NCBI GenBank assembly: GCA_963837395.1
Contig: CAWINI010000003.1
Span: forward strand, 1,116,001-1,180,000
Source of the DNA: CAVZQN01 sp963837395
GTDB taxonomy: Bacteria > Acidobacteriota > HRBIN11 > JAKEFK01
Direction: 5' to 3'
DNA: 64,000 nt
This document shows positions 28,114-37,726 of this stretch, piece by piece. Every line of letters starts with the position of its first letter. Within the stretch, counting starts at the first letter, position 1. The notes beneath the pieces were generated by a model. It was not told the origin of the DNA. It was given only the letters and a program-made list of their open reading frames with translations, and did no database searches. Position numbers and translations under genes: made by a program.

Positions 28114-28524
28114 ATGCCATTTACAAAAGATGAAATTCGAGCCAATCGTGATTATTTCGTTCAAAAATTACATGCGGAAAAACAACGCAACGCTGTATTG
28201 AAAGCAGTGGAATCAGGAACATTTGATTTCGTTCTGCTTGATACGCGAGGAACGGAAGCGTTCCTTAAAGGTCATATTCCCGGTGCGTGGAATGCGCCGG
28301 CAGAAGAGATGACGCAGCTGATGTCGATTTTGCCAAAAGACAAAGAGATTGTGACCTACTGTTGGGGGCATGACTGACAGGCGTCAGCGAAAGCTGCTCT
28401 GCAGTTGGCAGAGCATGACTTCTTAGCGAAGGAGATGAACGTCGGTTGGAAAGAATGGACCTACAATCGTCATCCAACGCATGAAGGCAAAGTCGATGGT
28501 TTCCGCTGCGAATGCAGCAAATAA
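28114..28524 (+). CDS. Rhodanese-like sulfurtransferase interrupted by one in-frame UGA (candidate selenoprotein)
   Basis: Read through a UGA at 28375-28377, this is a single 136-residue rhodanese-domain protein. The part before the UGA has FDFVLLDTRGTEAFLKGHIP and the active-site region IVTYC83WGHD. The part after it continues in the same frame as QASAKAALQLAEHDF, KEMNVGWKEWTYNR and FRCECSK. The UGA is codon 88, giving C-x4-U; I recall a Cys at this position in related C-x4-C proteins but cannot check it. A hairpin that fits bacterial SECIS rules lies 17 bases downstream. Alternatives are a nonsense mutation or a base error. An ATTAGGAG sequence precedes the ATG. Confidence 0.62.
28395..28415 (+). 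promoter_or_regulatory. SECIS-like hairpin downstream of the in-frame UGA
   Basis: TGCTCTGC (28395-28402) and GCAGAGCA (28408-28415) form a perfect eight-pair stem with loop AGTTG. The loop begins 25 bases after the UGA and has G in its second position, both within the published rules for bacterial SECIS elements. It also encodes protein, as bacterial SECIS elements do. Function is inferred. Confidence 0.4.
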
Positions 28525-28824
28525 ATTATTTGAACCACGGAAACGCGGAGTTACGTAGTTTTTTCTTTCTATTGTAAATTGTACGATTTTTTATTTGGCA
28601 CCAACCGATAACTATAAAATCCAAAATTTGCTGTTGTACAATCTGCAATAAAATATTAATTAAAAATTCATCTGCAGTGTGATTTGAATACCAAGTTTCA
28701 GTAAACCACTTAGTACTTTTGAGCTCTCAATCCTCTGATTTTGTTTCACAATATGAAATTTCGTTTCACAGTATGAAATAAAGTCTTTTATCCATGTTAT
28801 ATAATTTACGCAGAGGTTAGGCGA
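28525..28824. promoter_or_regulatory. 300-bp intergenic region with tandem TTTCA-N5-TGAAA operators and a -10 element
   Basis: The first 200 bases are AT-rich and show nothing I recognise except a copy of the ACCACGGAAACGCGGAG-type motif near the start. At 28744-28758 (TTTCACAATATGAAA) and 28764-28778 (TTTCACAGTATGAAA) two inverted-repeat sites stand exactly 20 bp apart. TATAAT at 28800-28805 follows at promoter distance from the second site, so the sites overlap the -35 region and suggest repression. The motif resembles IclR-type operators. Confidence 0.6.
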
Positions 28825-30597
28825 ATGGGACTCGTTTTACGCTTTGCGTGTATTTCTCTCTTCATTTTCATCAACTCACTGACATCCTTTGCACAAACTG
28901 CGTGCAACGCACCAACACTACCGATCAATGGTGTCAGGATTGTGAATGTTTCCACCGAAGGTCAACTGCAAGCAGCAATAGGCAATCTTCAAGCTGGAGA
29001 CACAATCGTTATTGCTGATGGTACTTATGATCTTTCCAGCACTTTGTATGTAAACAACAAAAATAATGTAACTATTCGTGGAAATTCAGGCTGCGATAGT
29101 GTGGTTTTGCTGGGCAACGGAATGGACAATCCGAATTTTGGGAATGTACCGCATGGCGTTTGGAGTAATTCGCTGAATACAACCATTGCTCATCTGACCA
29201 TCAAAAATACCTGGGATAACGAACTCATTTTCAATGACCCCGCTCAGGCTCCTCATATATATAGTGTGAAATTAATTAATTCCGGCTCGCAGTTTGTGAA
29301 ATCGAATCCAACTGATGCACCCAATGGAATCGGTGTTAATGATGGTGTTATGGAATATTGCTGGCTGGAATATACGAATGGACCTCCGGCAACCGATCAT
29401 GGGGCGGGCGTTGGTTATACAAATGGAATCAGTGCGCATGCTGCTGACAATTGGATCATTCGCGGAAATGTTTTCAAAGATTTCCATACACCTGACAGCT
29501 CGGATTATCTTTGGAATCCGGCTGTGTTGATGTGGAATCATTCAACAAACACACTTACCGAACGGAATACTTTCATCAATGTTGATCGCGCAATTTCTTA
29601 CGGACTTCAAGACATTTCAGGAAACGATCATAGCGGCGGAACGATCCGAAATAATTTCGTTTACTTGCAGCCGAATTTAATGAGTCCTGGCAGAAAAGCC
29701 GGTTCTGATGGAGCCATCATTATTTGGGATTCACCAAATACGCTAGTTTATCACAACACGATTCTTGCAAACGATAATATCTTTTATTCAATCGAGTTTC
29801 GATTTCCATCAACTATCAACGGCGAAGCTCGAAATAATTTAGCCGATCTGCCAATTCATCTGCGCGATAATGCTGATGCAACATTGACTGGCAATTACCT
29901 TACTGCGACGCCATCGATGTTTGTGAATCCAGCTGCTGCAGATTTGCATCTGCTTGCAACTGCAGCTGCTGCGATTGATCAAGCGCCTTCACTTCCAGCA
30001 GTTACAAATGATTTTGATGCAGAAGCACGTCCGCAAGGTGCGGGATATGATATTGGTGCTGATGAATTTTCATCGACTCCGCCGACCTGCATGTTCTGCG
30101 ATGATTTTGAAGATGGTACTTTAGATCCGAATTGGAGTTACTTAAAACCAACATGGACAGAATCCGGCGGAACATTGAATGGAGTTCCGCAACGCAGAAA
30201 AGCGATTGCAATCGCAACGCCATTCGCGGGCTGTCAGGTTTGCAATGTTGAAAGCCAGGTCACATTGACCGGCGGTATTAACAATAAAGTTTGGATGCTT
30301 GGCTGGTATGTGGACAAAAACAATCGAATGGAATTGTTGATCAAAGAAGAACAGGACAAGGTTGTTTTGAAACACCGATCAGCCGGCAGAATTGTCACCA
30401 AACAAAAAGCCTCTGTAACAATTTCACCAAATACACCTTATGTTGTGCGCGTTGTTTTTGATGGCAATGAATTTACGGTGCTGGTCGATGGCAATTCGCT
30501 TTTCACTTTGAATCCCGCTGCTTCAGTACCATCCGGGACCATTGGCTATCAAGTTTCGAATACCAGCGCAAGTTTCGGTTACATTCAAGTTCAATAA
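28825..30597 (+). CDS. Secreted right-handed beta-helix protein (pectate-lyase-like) with C-terminal jelly-roll domain
   Basis: A 590-residue exported protein. The signal peptide ends at TSFAQ. Residues about 40-400 form parallel beta-helix repeats: LQAAIGNLQAGDTIVIADG, NNKNNVTIRGNSGC and TTIAHLTIKNTWDNELIFND, in the style of pectate lyase superfamily or chondroitinase-B-like proteins. A linker (GADEFSSTPPTC) leads to a domain beginning FCDDFEDGTLDPNWSYL that resembles laminin-G/concanavalin-like carbohydrate-binding folds. A polysaccharide substrate is likely but not defined. Two tandem operators precede it, so expression is probably induced by a breakdown product. Confidence 0.85.
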   Translation: MGLVLRFACISLFIFINSLTSFAQTACNAPTLPINGVRIVNVSTEGQLQAAIGNLQAGDTIVIADGTYDLSSTLYVNNKNNVTIRGNSGCDSVVLLGNGMDNPNFGNVPHGVWSNSLNTTIAHLTIKNTWDNELIFNDPAQAPHIYSVKLINSGSQFVKSNPTDAPNGIGVNDGVMEYCWLEYTNGPPATDHGAGVGYTNGISAHAADNWIIRGNVFKDFHTPDSSDYLWNPAVLMWNHSTNTLTERNTFINVDRAISYGLQDISGNDHSGGTIRNNFVYLQPNLMSPGRKAGSDGAIIIWDSPNTLVYHNTILANDNIFYSIEFRFPSTINGEARNNLADLPIHLRDNADATLTGNYLTATPSMFVNPAAADLHLLATAAAAIDQAPSLPAVTNDFDAEARPQGAGYDIGADEFSSTPPTCMFCDDFEDGTLDPNWSYLKPTWTESGGTLNGVPQRRKAIAIATPFAGCQVCNVESQVTLTGGINNKVWMLGWYVDKNNRMELLIKEEQDKVVLKHRSAGRIVTKQKASVTISPNTPYVVRVVFDGNEFTVLVDGNSLFTLNPAASVPSGTIGYQVSNTSASFGYIQVQ

Positions 30598-30615
30598 ATC
30601 ATTTCGAACAGTTAT

Positions 30616-30632
30616 GATGTTTAGTAAACATC
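30616..30632 (+). promoter_or_regulatory. Hairpin touching the kinase start codon
   Basis: GATGTTT-AGT-AAACATC is a perfect seven-pair dyad ending at the base before the ATG at 30633. It replaces a recognisable ribosome site. It may be an operator or limit translation initiation. Confidence 0.4.
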
Positions 30633-33600
30633 ATGGCTGATGACGAAAACATCGATCAACAACAAACTGTTCAAAGTCCTAAACGGCAGTCGACCCATCT
30701 TTCTCATACCATTGTTGATTCCATTCCTGCTTTTGGTCATTACGTAAGCCTGCAGTTTTTAGGACAAGGTGGTCATGCTCGCGTATACAAAGCCTGGGAT
30801 CCTGCATTAGGAAGATTTGTTGCATTAAAATTCTTGCGCCTTGATGATCCGGAATGGCGTTTGAGACAAATGCGTGAAGCTCAAGCTCAGGCGCGTGTTA
30901 AACATCCCCATGTTTGCCAGGTGTATGAAGTATCGGAAGCGGAAGGACGTCAATATATTGCAATGCAATATATCGATGGCCAACCTTTAACCAAAGCCAT
31001 TAAAGAAATGACTTTGGAACAGAAGATCCGGCTGATGCACCAGGTTTCTCTCGCATTGCAAGAAGCACATCGAACCGGTTTGATCCATCGTGATATCAAA
31101 CCAGCAAACATCATAGTAGAACGTGACAGCATCGGTGATTATGTTCCGCACGTTATGGATTTTGGACTTGCGAGGGAACTCGATTCGCCAGGTCTCACTA
31201 CAACCGGCACTGTTCTTGGAACGCCTTCATATATGTCTCCGGAGCAAGCACGCGGTAGCTCTGAAATCGATCGCCGCACGGATATTTACAGCGTGGGCGC
31301 CACGCTTTATGAAATTCTGACCAATGAACCTCCACATGATGGAGACAGTAGTTTGCAAGTTCTTCATCGTGTAATTCATGAAGAGCCTGTGCCTCCAAGA
31401 AAGAAAAATCCCAGTGTGCCGCGCGAGCTTGAAATGATTGTAATGAAATGTCTGGATAAAGATCCTGGGCCGCCGTTATGAATCGGCTCGTGCCCTGGCA
31501 GATGATCTTGAACGTTACCTGGCCGGCGATCCGGTGATGGCTCGATCGCCGGGTCTGACATATCGCATTTACCGGCGCATGAAAAAACATCCAGCGGTTT
31601 CGGCGATGCTTGGAAGTGCAGCGCTACTTGTACTCGCTTCCGCTGGATATGCAATCCACATCAGTTGGCGGTTCGCGCAACAGGCACGGTTACTTCAAGA
31701 ATTTGCACAACAAACCCAGGAAATGGATGGCATCATGCGTTATTCGTATTTGCTTCCTTTGCATGATGTGCGGCCACAAGCAAAAATTGTGCGTGAGCGT
31801 CTTGATCAATTGGAAAAACGGATGAATCAATTGGGCACCGTTGCATTTGGGCCAGGAAACTATGCATTAGGCCGCGGATGGATGTCATTGCGTGAATATG
31901 ACAAAGCAAAAAAATACCTGGAGCTATCCTGGAATCGTTATGGTTATCAACAGCCGCATGTCGCTTACGCTTTAGGATTTACTTTTGCGATGATCTATGA
32001 AAAGGAACTCAAGGATGCGTCACACATTCGAAGTGCATCAGAACGTACGGAAAGATTAAAAATTATTGATAAAGAATTCCGGCAACCCGCGCTTCACTAC
32101 ATAAAAATTGGAAAGTCTGATACTGACTCCGCTGAATTGATCACAGCATTGATTCAATTCCTGGAACAACGATACAGCTCTGCAATATCTACTGCAGAGG
32201 TAGTTTTGAAAAAGATGCCATGGCTATATGAAGCGGGAAGACTTCAAGGAGATTCGATCACCGCAATTGCAAATGATCTTCGAGGCAAAGGAGATTATGA
32301 CAACGCAATCCTGAATTTTCAGAAAGCTGGAACAGCCTATAAATCTGCAATTCAATCCGGCCGAAGTGATGCAGAAACGTATCGCTCGCTTTGCAACATG
32401 CAACAAAATTTATTGGAACTGCAAATCTATCAGACGGGCGTATCACCAACGTCCGCATTCAATGAAGGCGTTCGGGCCTGCGAAGATGCACTGAAAGCGG
32501 ATCCGGATGATGCAGAAACAAATGCAACACTCCTTTCGATTTATACGGTGATTGCTTACTACCAGGTTTGGACTTCAGGCGAAGATGCACGCCCTGTTCT
32601 TGAAAAGGCGCTAAAAGCGGGTGAAACTTCCCTGCGCCTTCATCCTGATAGCGCCGATTACTTGCGAAGACTAGGCCGAGCTCTTATCCTGCGTGCCGAA
32701 TACGATATGAACCACAGCGCCGATCCGCGACCATGGCTGGAAAAAGCAAACGATAATTTGCGAGCAGCCACCAATATTGATCCAGGATTTGCTTCAGCCT
32801 ATTCAAACTTAGGAGTGAGCGAATACTATCTTGCATTGCATCAAATGGAAAGTGGAATCAATCCACTCAAGACATTGGAACATTCAATTGAAGATTACAA
32901 AAAGGCGCTTAAGATTTCTCCCAACAGCGCATCATACAATCGAGATTTAGGTGCAGCTTACGTTTTGAAAACGGAATATGAGCTTTACCACGGTATCGAT
33001 GTCCAGCCTTCTGTAAACGGAACCGTGGAAAGTCAAAAGCGCGCGCTTGAACTAAACCCAAAAGAACAGATTGCACATTTCAATCTGGCGCAAGCATATG
33101 TGTTTGAAGCTGCATATTTACAGCTTCACGGAAATGATCCTTCGCAGGCGTTGGATCATGCAGAACAAAGTCTTAAGAAAGCACTGGAGATCAATCCTGA
33201 CGATGATTATTCCTATATTGTTCTAAGCTCTGCTGCGCTAATCCGCGGACAATATGCAGCAGATGCAGGAAAGATTCCGGATAGTGCATTTCAAGCAGCG
33301 GAATCGGATTTGAAAAAGGCAATCTCCATCGCGCCGGATCGCGCAATTGCATATTGGAATCTAGGTATGGTCTATGTGGCACAGGCGAATTACCAAATTG
33401 ATAATAGACAAAATCCGGGAACATCAATTGCACAAGCTCGAACTGTGCTGCAAAAAGCAAAATCATTTCATCCGCTGGAATTACCGGATGTACTTACATG
33501 CCTGGGTCAGGCCGAACTTGCTGCCGCTCAATGGAATTCGAAACAAAGACAGTCACCTGAGCCTTTTGCAACAAAATCGATGGATTTTTTGGATCAGGCA

Positions 33601-33910
33601 ATTCGCGCAAATTCACAGCTGACGGATGCTTATCTTGCCCAAGCAAAACTGCAATATCTTTGGCCAGGAAAATCGGAAGTATGGAAGATCGGATGAAAAA
33701 GAAATTCTTAGTGGTCTTTCCTATATCGATTCTGCTTTATCTTTAAACCCCAATCACGCAGAAGCAATCGCAGTTCGAGCACAATTTCTATTCCTGCGAA
33801 AAGATATAAAGGAATCTGAAACGGCGTTCAATGAGGCTTTCAAACTCAATCCGCTGCTGAAACGAAAATATGAAGCAGATTATAAATTGCTGACGAAATC
33901 TTTTAAGTAG
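30633..33910 (+). pseudogene. Serine/threonine protein kinase fused to TPR repeats, two frameshifts
   Basis: About 1,090 residues across three frames. The kinase domain (residues about 35-290) has the glycine loop LGQGGHARVYKA, the lysine in VALKFL, catalytic HRDIKPANI, DFGLA and the activation-loop end GTPSYMSPEQARG, all intact. A single extra base near 31468 (DPG then RRYESARALADDLERYL) breaks the frame. A membrane helix (AVSAMLGSAALLVLASAGYA) follows, then many tetratricopeptide repeats, for example INIDPGFASAYSNLGVSEYY-type units. A second shift near 33680 leads to LSLNPNHAEAIAVRAQFLF and the end at 33910. Pkn2-like membrane kinases with TPR sensors are common in Acidobacteria. The coding quality on both sides of each shift suggests sequence error or very recent damage. 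Confidence 0.82.
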
Positions 33911-34521
33911 CTTATTTTCACATCCACCGATAAAACCACACGCTCTCTCGTACCTTTATGTACAACACTATGCGGATAAGGCTCGCCATCTTTAAACGCA
34001 ATGATCTTCCCTTCTTCCCACGTTCTGTGTTGTGTTCCAACTTTGATATGGCAATCAGGATCACAAATCAAACCAAGATGTAGTCTCATCCAATCTTGAA
34101 CCCAACCGGTATGCGGACGTATCACAGAACCAGGAACTAAACGACTGACAAAAGAATTCGCCAAATTTTTCTCAGATTCTAACGGAGAAATCACAGAATC
34201 GATCGTAGGACAATTCTCCCGGGCGTGTTTTATTCGGGCGGCAAGGAATTCCGGGAAATTTTCAATGCCAGGCATCTGCATGAAATCCATAACTTCTCCC
34301 TCAAACTGCGACAAAGGAATCACAGCCCAATAATGATCATAAAGTGTTGTTTCCTTTGAGGTTTCTAAATCATAGACGTTGTACTGCGGATAATCCACGA
34401 ATCGATTTTCACTTTCCCGGTAACGCAAAACTTCATCGCGAATTTGGGGAAAATTTTCGACTAGCGATTTATAGATCGGGACTTCTTGCAAATAATCTTC
34501 CCAAAATTCTGGCTCATCCAT
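33880..34521 (-). CDS. Aspartyl/asparaginyl beta-hydroxylase-like dioxygenase
   Basis: A 213-residue Fe(II)/2-oxoglutarate dioxygenase-type protein. The central signature is VIRPHTGWVQDWMRLHLGL, the family RPH-to-RxHLGL block, followed by an IIAFKDGEPYPHSVVHKGTRERVVLSVDV segment (written here in parts: FKDGEPYPHSVVHKG and RERVVLSVDV) with the distal His and Arg. The size is close to LpxO-like and small AspH domains. The substrate may be a lipid or a protein. Its 3' end overlaps the convergent kinase gene by 31 bases. Confidence 0.85.
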   Translation of the reverse strand: MDEPEFWEDYLQEVPIYKSLVENFPQIRDEVLRYRESENRFVDYPQYNVYDLETSKETTLYDHYWAVIPLSQFEGEVMDFMQMPGIENFPEFLAARIKHARENCPTIDSVISPLESEKNLANSFVSRLVPGSVIRPHTGWVQDWMRLHLGLICDPDCHIKVGTQHRTWEEGKIIAFKDGEPYPHSVVHKGTRERVVLSVDVKISYLKDFVSNL

Positions 34522-34543
34522 GAGAAGATTTTACCGCAAAGAA

Positions 34544-37303
34544 CTACTCTTCACGCAATGCGTTCATCGGATCCAATTTTGAAGCTCTGCGCGCGGGAAT
34601 TAAACTTGCCGCTGCTGCTACTGCAGCAAGACCTACAATAGCCATCGCTAATGTCAGCGGGTCTGTTGGTTTTGTACCAAATAAAAGCGCCCTTGCCGTG
34701 GTTCCTGCTATTAAAGTCAGAATAGTTCCAATAGCAAGACCAATCCCCAGCAGACCTGCGGCTTCACGCATGATCATGGATAAAATAGTTTTTTTGTTCG
34801 CACCTAATGCCATGCGGATACCAATTTCATTTCTGCGCCGCGTCACCATATAAGAAATGACTCCGTACAAACCGATCATCGCAAGTACCGCAGCAAGAAA
34901 TCCAAAAAAGCCTGATAGAGTTGCCATCAGTCTTTCGCGCAACAATCCTTCCTGAACGATGGTATTGAAGATTCTGAAATTCATAACGATCGATGGATTT
35001 ATTTCGGTCACAGCTTGTTTTACAAACGGAATCGTATCCAGGTTCGTTCTGTTTGATCTGATTACGATTCGCAAATCAGAGTACGGCTCCTCATCTTGCG
35101 CTTCTGGCACAAAAATGATCGGCACATAATCTTCGCGCAATGCATAATATTTGCTGTCTTCTACAAGACCTATTATTTGGTAAACTCGATCAGGCTTACC
35201 ACCTTGTTGTACTTTTCCGAAGGTCATTCCCACAGGATTTTTGCCATTGAGAAATTTCATTGAAAAAGCTTTTGTCACAACTGCGACTGGCGGTGATTGA
35301 GCGGTGTCATCTTTATTGAAATCGCGTCCGGAAAGAAGCGAAGTTTGCATCGTTTGAAAATAGCCAGGACTGGTCTGATTAAAGTTAGCAGTTGCACGTT
35401 TTACGGTTGCTTCCGGAATGTTGATATTTTCATTCCATCCACCGCCACTCAATGGAACAATCGCAACGCTTGCTGCAGCACTTACCCCTGGAATTGTGCG
35501 GATCCGATCCAAAACTTCGGCCTTATAAGAATTACGACGCTCCGCAGGAAGTTGTAGTGGTGATAAGTCTAATTGCGCTACCAGAATTCCACTCTGCTGA
35601 AATCCTGCATCTACTCCAAGTAAATTTCGGAAGGTGCTTACAAACAGTAAAGCCCCGGTCAGTAAGACCAAAGAGAGTGCAACTTGCGAAATGACTAATG
35701 CTCTGCGCAAGCTGAATCGTTCGCGTCCGCCTGTCGTAGATCTGCTGTTGGATTTCATTACTTCACCAGGCGGAGTGCGAGCAGCTTGAATTGCAGGTAG
35801 CAATCCAAAAAGAATGCAAGTAAAAATGGCAAGTCCTGTTGCAAATGTCAGTATCCGCCAATCCGGATGCAAATCTAAAAACATCTGTGATCGCTCTGTA
35901 CTCAAAAATGAAACAAGCAATCGACTTAACACTTGCGACAAGACGACACCGAATAATGCACCGATCATTGCAAGCAATGCACTTTCGGCAAGTAATTGCC
36001 GGATCAATTGTTTGGGAGAAGCACCCAGAGCAAGACGCACAGCCATTTCACGTTGACGAACAGTTGCACGAGCAAACATCAGATTGGCAAGATTCGCGCA
36101 TGCAATCAATAAAACTAACGCAGAAATAGCCATCAATAACCACAGGGGATTTTCATATTGTGTGCGAAGTTCAGAAAAGCCAGATGATAGTGGAAGCACA
36201 CCCATCACAAGTTCAAGATAATTTTTCTTATCGGTTGCATCGTAAGCTGGAGGTAATGTTGTTTCAAAAATGCCGCGTGAAAGAGAACCGAAATGAGCCG
36301 ATGCTTTTTCAATACTCCCGCCTGGTTTAAGTCTGCCTACAACTCCAAGCCACCATCCTTGCGGATTTGTTACCATATTATCTTCCGGACGAAGTATTGA
36401 CTGAACACAGATCGGAACAGCAACATCAAAATTCCTTCCGACTTCCATTCCAAAAAAACTTGCAGGTGTCACACCAATAATTTCAAATGGATGACCTTCC
36501 AATGTCATCTTCCTTCCTATCACTGAAGGATTACTTCCGAATTCACGTTTCCAAAATGAATTGCTTATGACTGCTCCGCCGGCAGCACACTTCGGTTGAT
36601 CATCAACATTGGAAATCAAACGCCCAAGAGTTGGCGAAACGCCTAAAGTCTCGAAAAAACTACCGGATGCATAAATCGCATCGGCATATCGCGCTTCACC
36701 ACCTTGATTCAAATTCAATCGATCGCTTCCCCACGCGGCAACATTGGTGAAAGCCTGTTGTTGATTATGAATATTTTCCCAAATGCCCAACGTCATGCTT
36801 GGGTGTCTTCCAACAAATGCACCAGTTCGGCCATGTGGAGATTTCGTAACTTTTACTTCAACAAGTTGTTGGGGATCTTTGACCGGAAGCGTTCGCAATC
36901 GCACTGCATCAATCAATTGAAAGATTGCGGAGTTGGCGCCAATTCCAAGCGATAGAGAAAGGATTGCAATAATTGAAAATGCTGGATTCAACCGCAATAA
37001 ACGCGCGCCATAACGTAAATCTTTCCACAAACCAGAAAGGAAGTTGCCTTTCGTTTTTTCTCCCAACACAACAGCTGATGATGCGGGCTTCAATATAGAA
37101 CGCAGATCTGAACTTAATTTGCCTTCATTTAGTTCTTCCATTGCTGCGGCATAGGCTTGTTGATCACTTTTCCCGCTTTTGATTGCTTCATCATATATAT
37201 CGATAAGATGCTGGCTGAATTCTTCAATGATTTCTGTTTCACGGGTTGGTTCTAAATTCAGACCATTAAGATGTTTTTGAATTTCATTTCGCCAATCAGG
37301 CAT
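34544..37303 (-). CDS. ADOP-type ABC transporter permease (MacB/FtsX-like, duplicated)
   Basis: A 919-residue membrane protein of the acidobacterial duplicated orphan permease group. Residues 1-80 form a soluble prefix domain (RETEIIEEFSQHLIDIYDEA). One helix (FSIIAILSLSLGIGANSAIF) leads into a MacB-like periplasmic domain. FtsX-type helix bundles follow, each with its hallmark: RQREMAVRLALGASPKQLIRQ and RRNEIGIRMALGANKKTIL. No ATPase domain is present in the protein or beside it, hence 'orphan'. The PadR gene upstream overlaps it by eight bases, a standard pairing. Function unknown; export or envelope stress is usual for MacB relatives. Confidence 0.93.
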   Translation of the reverse strand: MPDWRNEIQKHLNGLNLEPTRETEIIEEFSQHLIDIYDEAIKSGKSDQQAYAAAMEELNEGKLSSDLRSILKPASSAVVLGEKTKGNFLSGLWKDLRYGARLLRLNPAFSIIAILSLSLGIGANSAIFQLIDAVRLRTLPVKDPQQLVEVKVTKSPHGRTGAFVGRHPSMTLGIWENIHNQQQAFTNVAAWGSDRLNLNQGGEARYADAIYASGSFFETLGVSPTLGRLISNVDDQPKCAAGGAVISNSFWKREFGSNPSVIGRKMTLEGHPFEIIGVTPASFFGMEVGRNFDVAVPICVQSILRPEDNMVTNPQGWWLGVVGRLKPGGSIEKASAHFGSLSRGIFETTLPPAYDATDKKNYLELVMGVLPLSSGFSELRTQYENPLWLLMAISALVLLIACANLANLMFARATVRQREMAVRLALGASPKQLIRQLLAESALLAMIGALFGVVLSQVLSRLLVSFLSTERSQMFLDLHPDWRILTFATGLAIFTCILFGLLPAIQAARTPPGEVMKSNSRSTTGGRERFSLRRALVISQVALSLVLLTGALLFVSTFRNLLGVDAGFQQSGILVAQLDLSPLQLPAERRNSYKAEVLDRIRTIPGVSAAASVAIVPLSGGGWNENINIPEATVKRATANFNQTSPGYFQTMQTSLLSGRDFNKDDTAQSPPVAVVTKAFSMKFLNGKNPVGMTFGKVQQGGKPDRVYQIIGLVEDSKYYALREDYVPIIFVPEAQDEEPYSDLRIVIRSNRTNLDTIPFVKQAVTEINPSIVMNFRIFNTIVQEGLLRERLMATLSGFFGFLAAVLAMIGLYGVISYMVTRRRNEIGIRMALGANKKTILSMIMREAAGLLGIGLAIGTILTLIAGTTARALLFGTKPTDPLTLAMAIVGLAAVAAAASLIPARRASKLDPMNALREE

Positions 37304-37649
37304 GTTCTGCTCCCGTAATTTGATTCATTGCGCTCACGAAATCACGCCAGATGCTTCGCTTTTCCTTTAGAATTTTTCTACCCGGGGTTGTTAATTTGTA
37401 ATAACGTCTGCGGCGTTGTCCTGCTTTTTCAACCCAGCGGCCTTGAATGAATCCGCGTTGTTCCAGGCGATAAAGCAGCGGATAGAAAGAGGCGACATTG
37501 AACTTAAGAGCGCCTCCGGATCGCGATTCAATGAGCTTGCTGATTTCATATCCATGACGCGGCCGATGCTCAATTAACGATAAGATGAGCAACTCCGCAC
37601 TCCCCTTTTTCAATTCACGATCAAACACTTTGGTAGCCATATATGTCAT
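37296..37649 (-). CDS. PadR-family transcriptional regulator
   Basis: A 117-residue winged-helix protein. Signature parts are LKKGSAELLILSLIEHRPRHGYEI, given here as LLILSLIEHRPRHGYEI, FNVASFYPLLYRLEQRGFI (recognition helix) and the wing KAGQRRRRYYKLTTPGRKIL. The two ATG codons MTYMATK are four codons apart; the second at 37640 is equally likely. It is co-transcribed with the ADOP permease and likely represses this operon. Confidence 0.92.
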   Translation of the reverse strand: MTYMATKVFDRELKKGSAELLILSLIEHRPRHGYEISKLIESRSGGALKFNVASFYPLLYRLEQRGFIQGRWVEKAGQRRRRYYKLTTPGRKILKEKRSIWRDFVSAMNQITGAEHA

Positions 37650-37726
37650 AGCAATATAATGTGGTACAACACACGGGTTGTCAATTCATAAGACGTTGGG
37701 GAATTTAAGAAAGTTTACAGCGGGTA

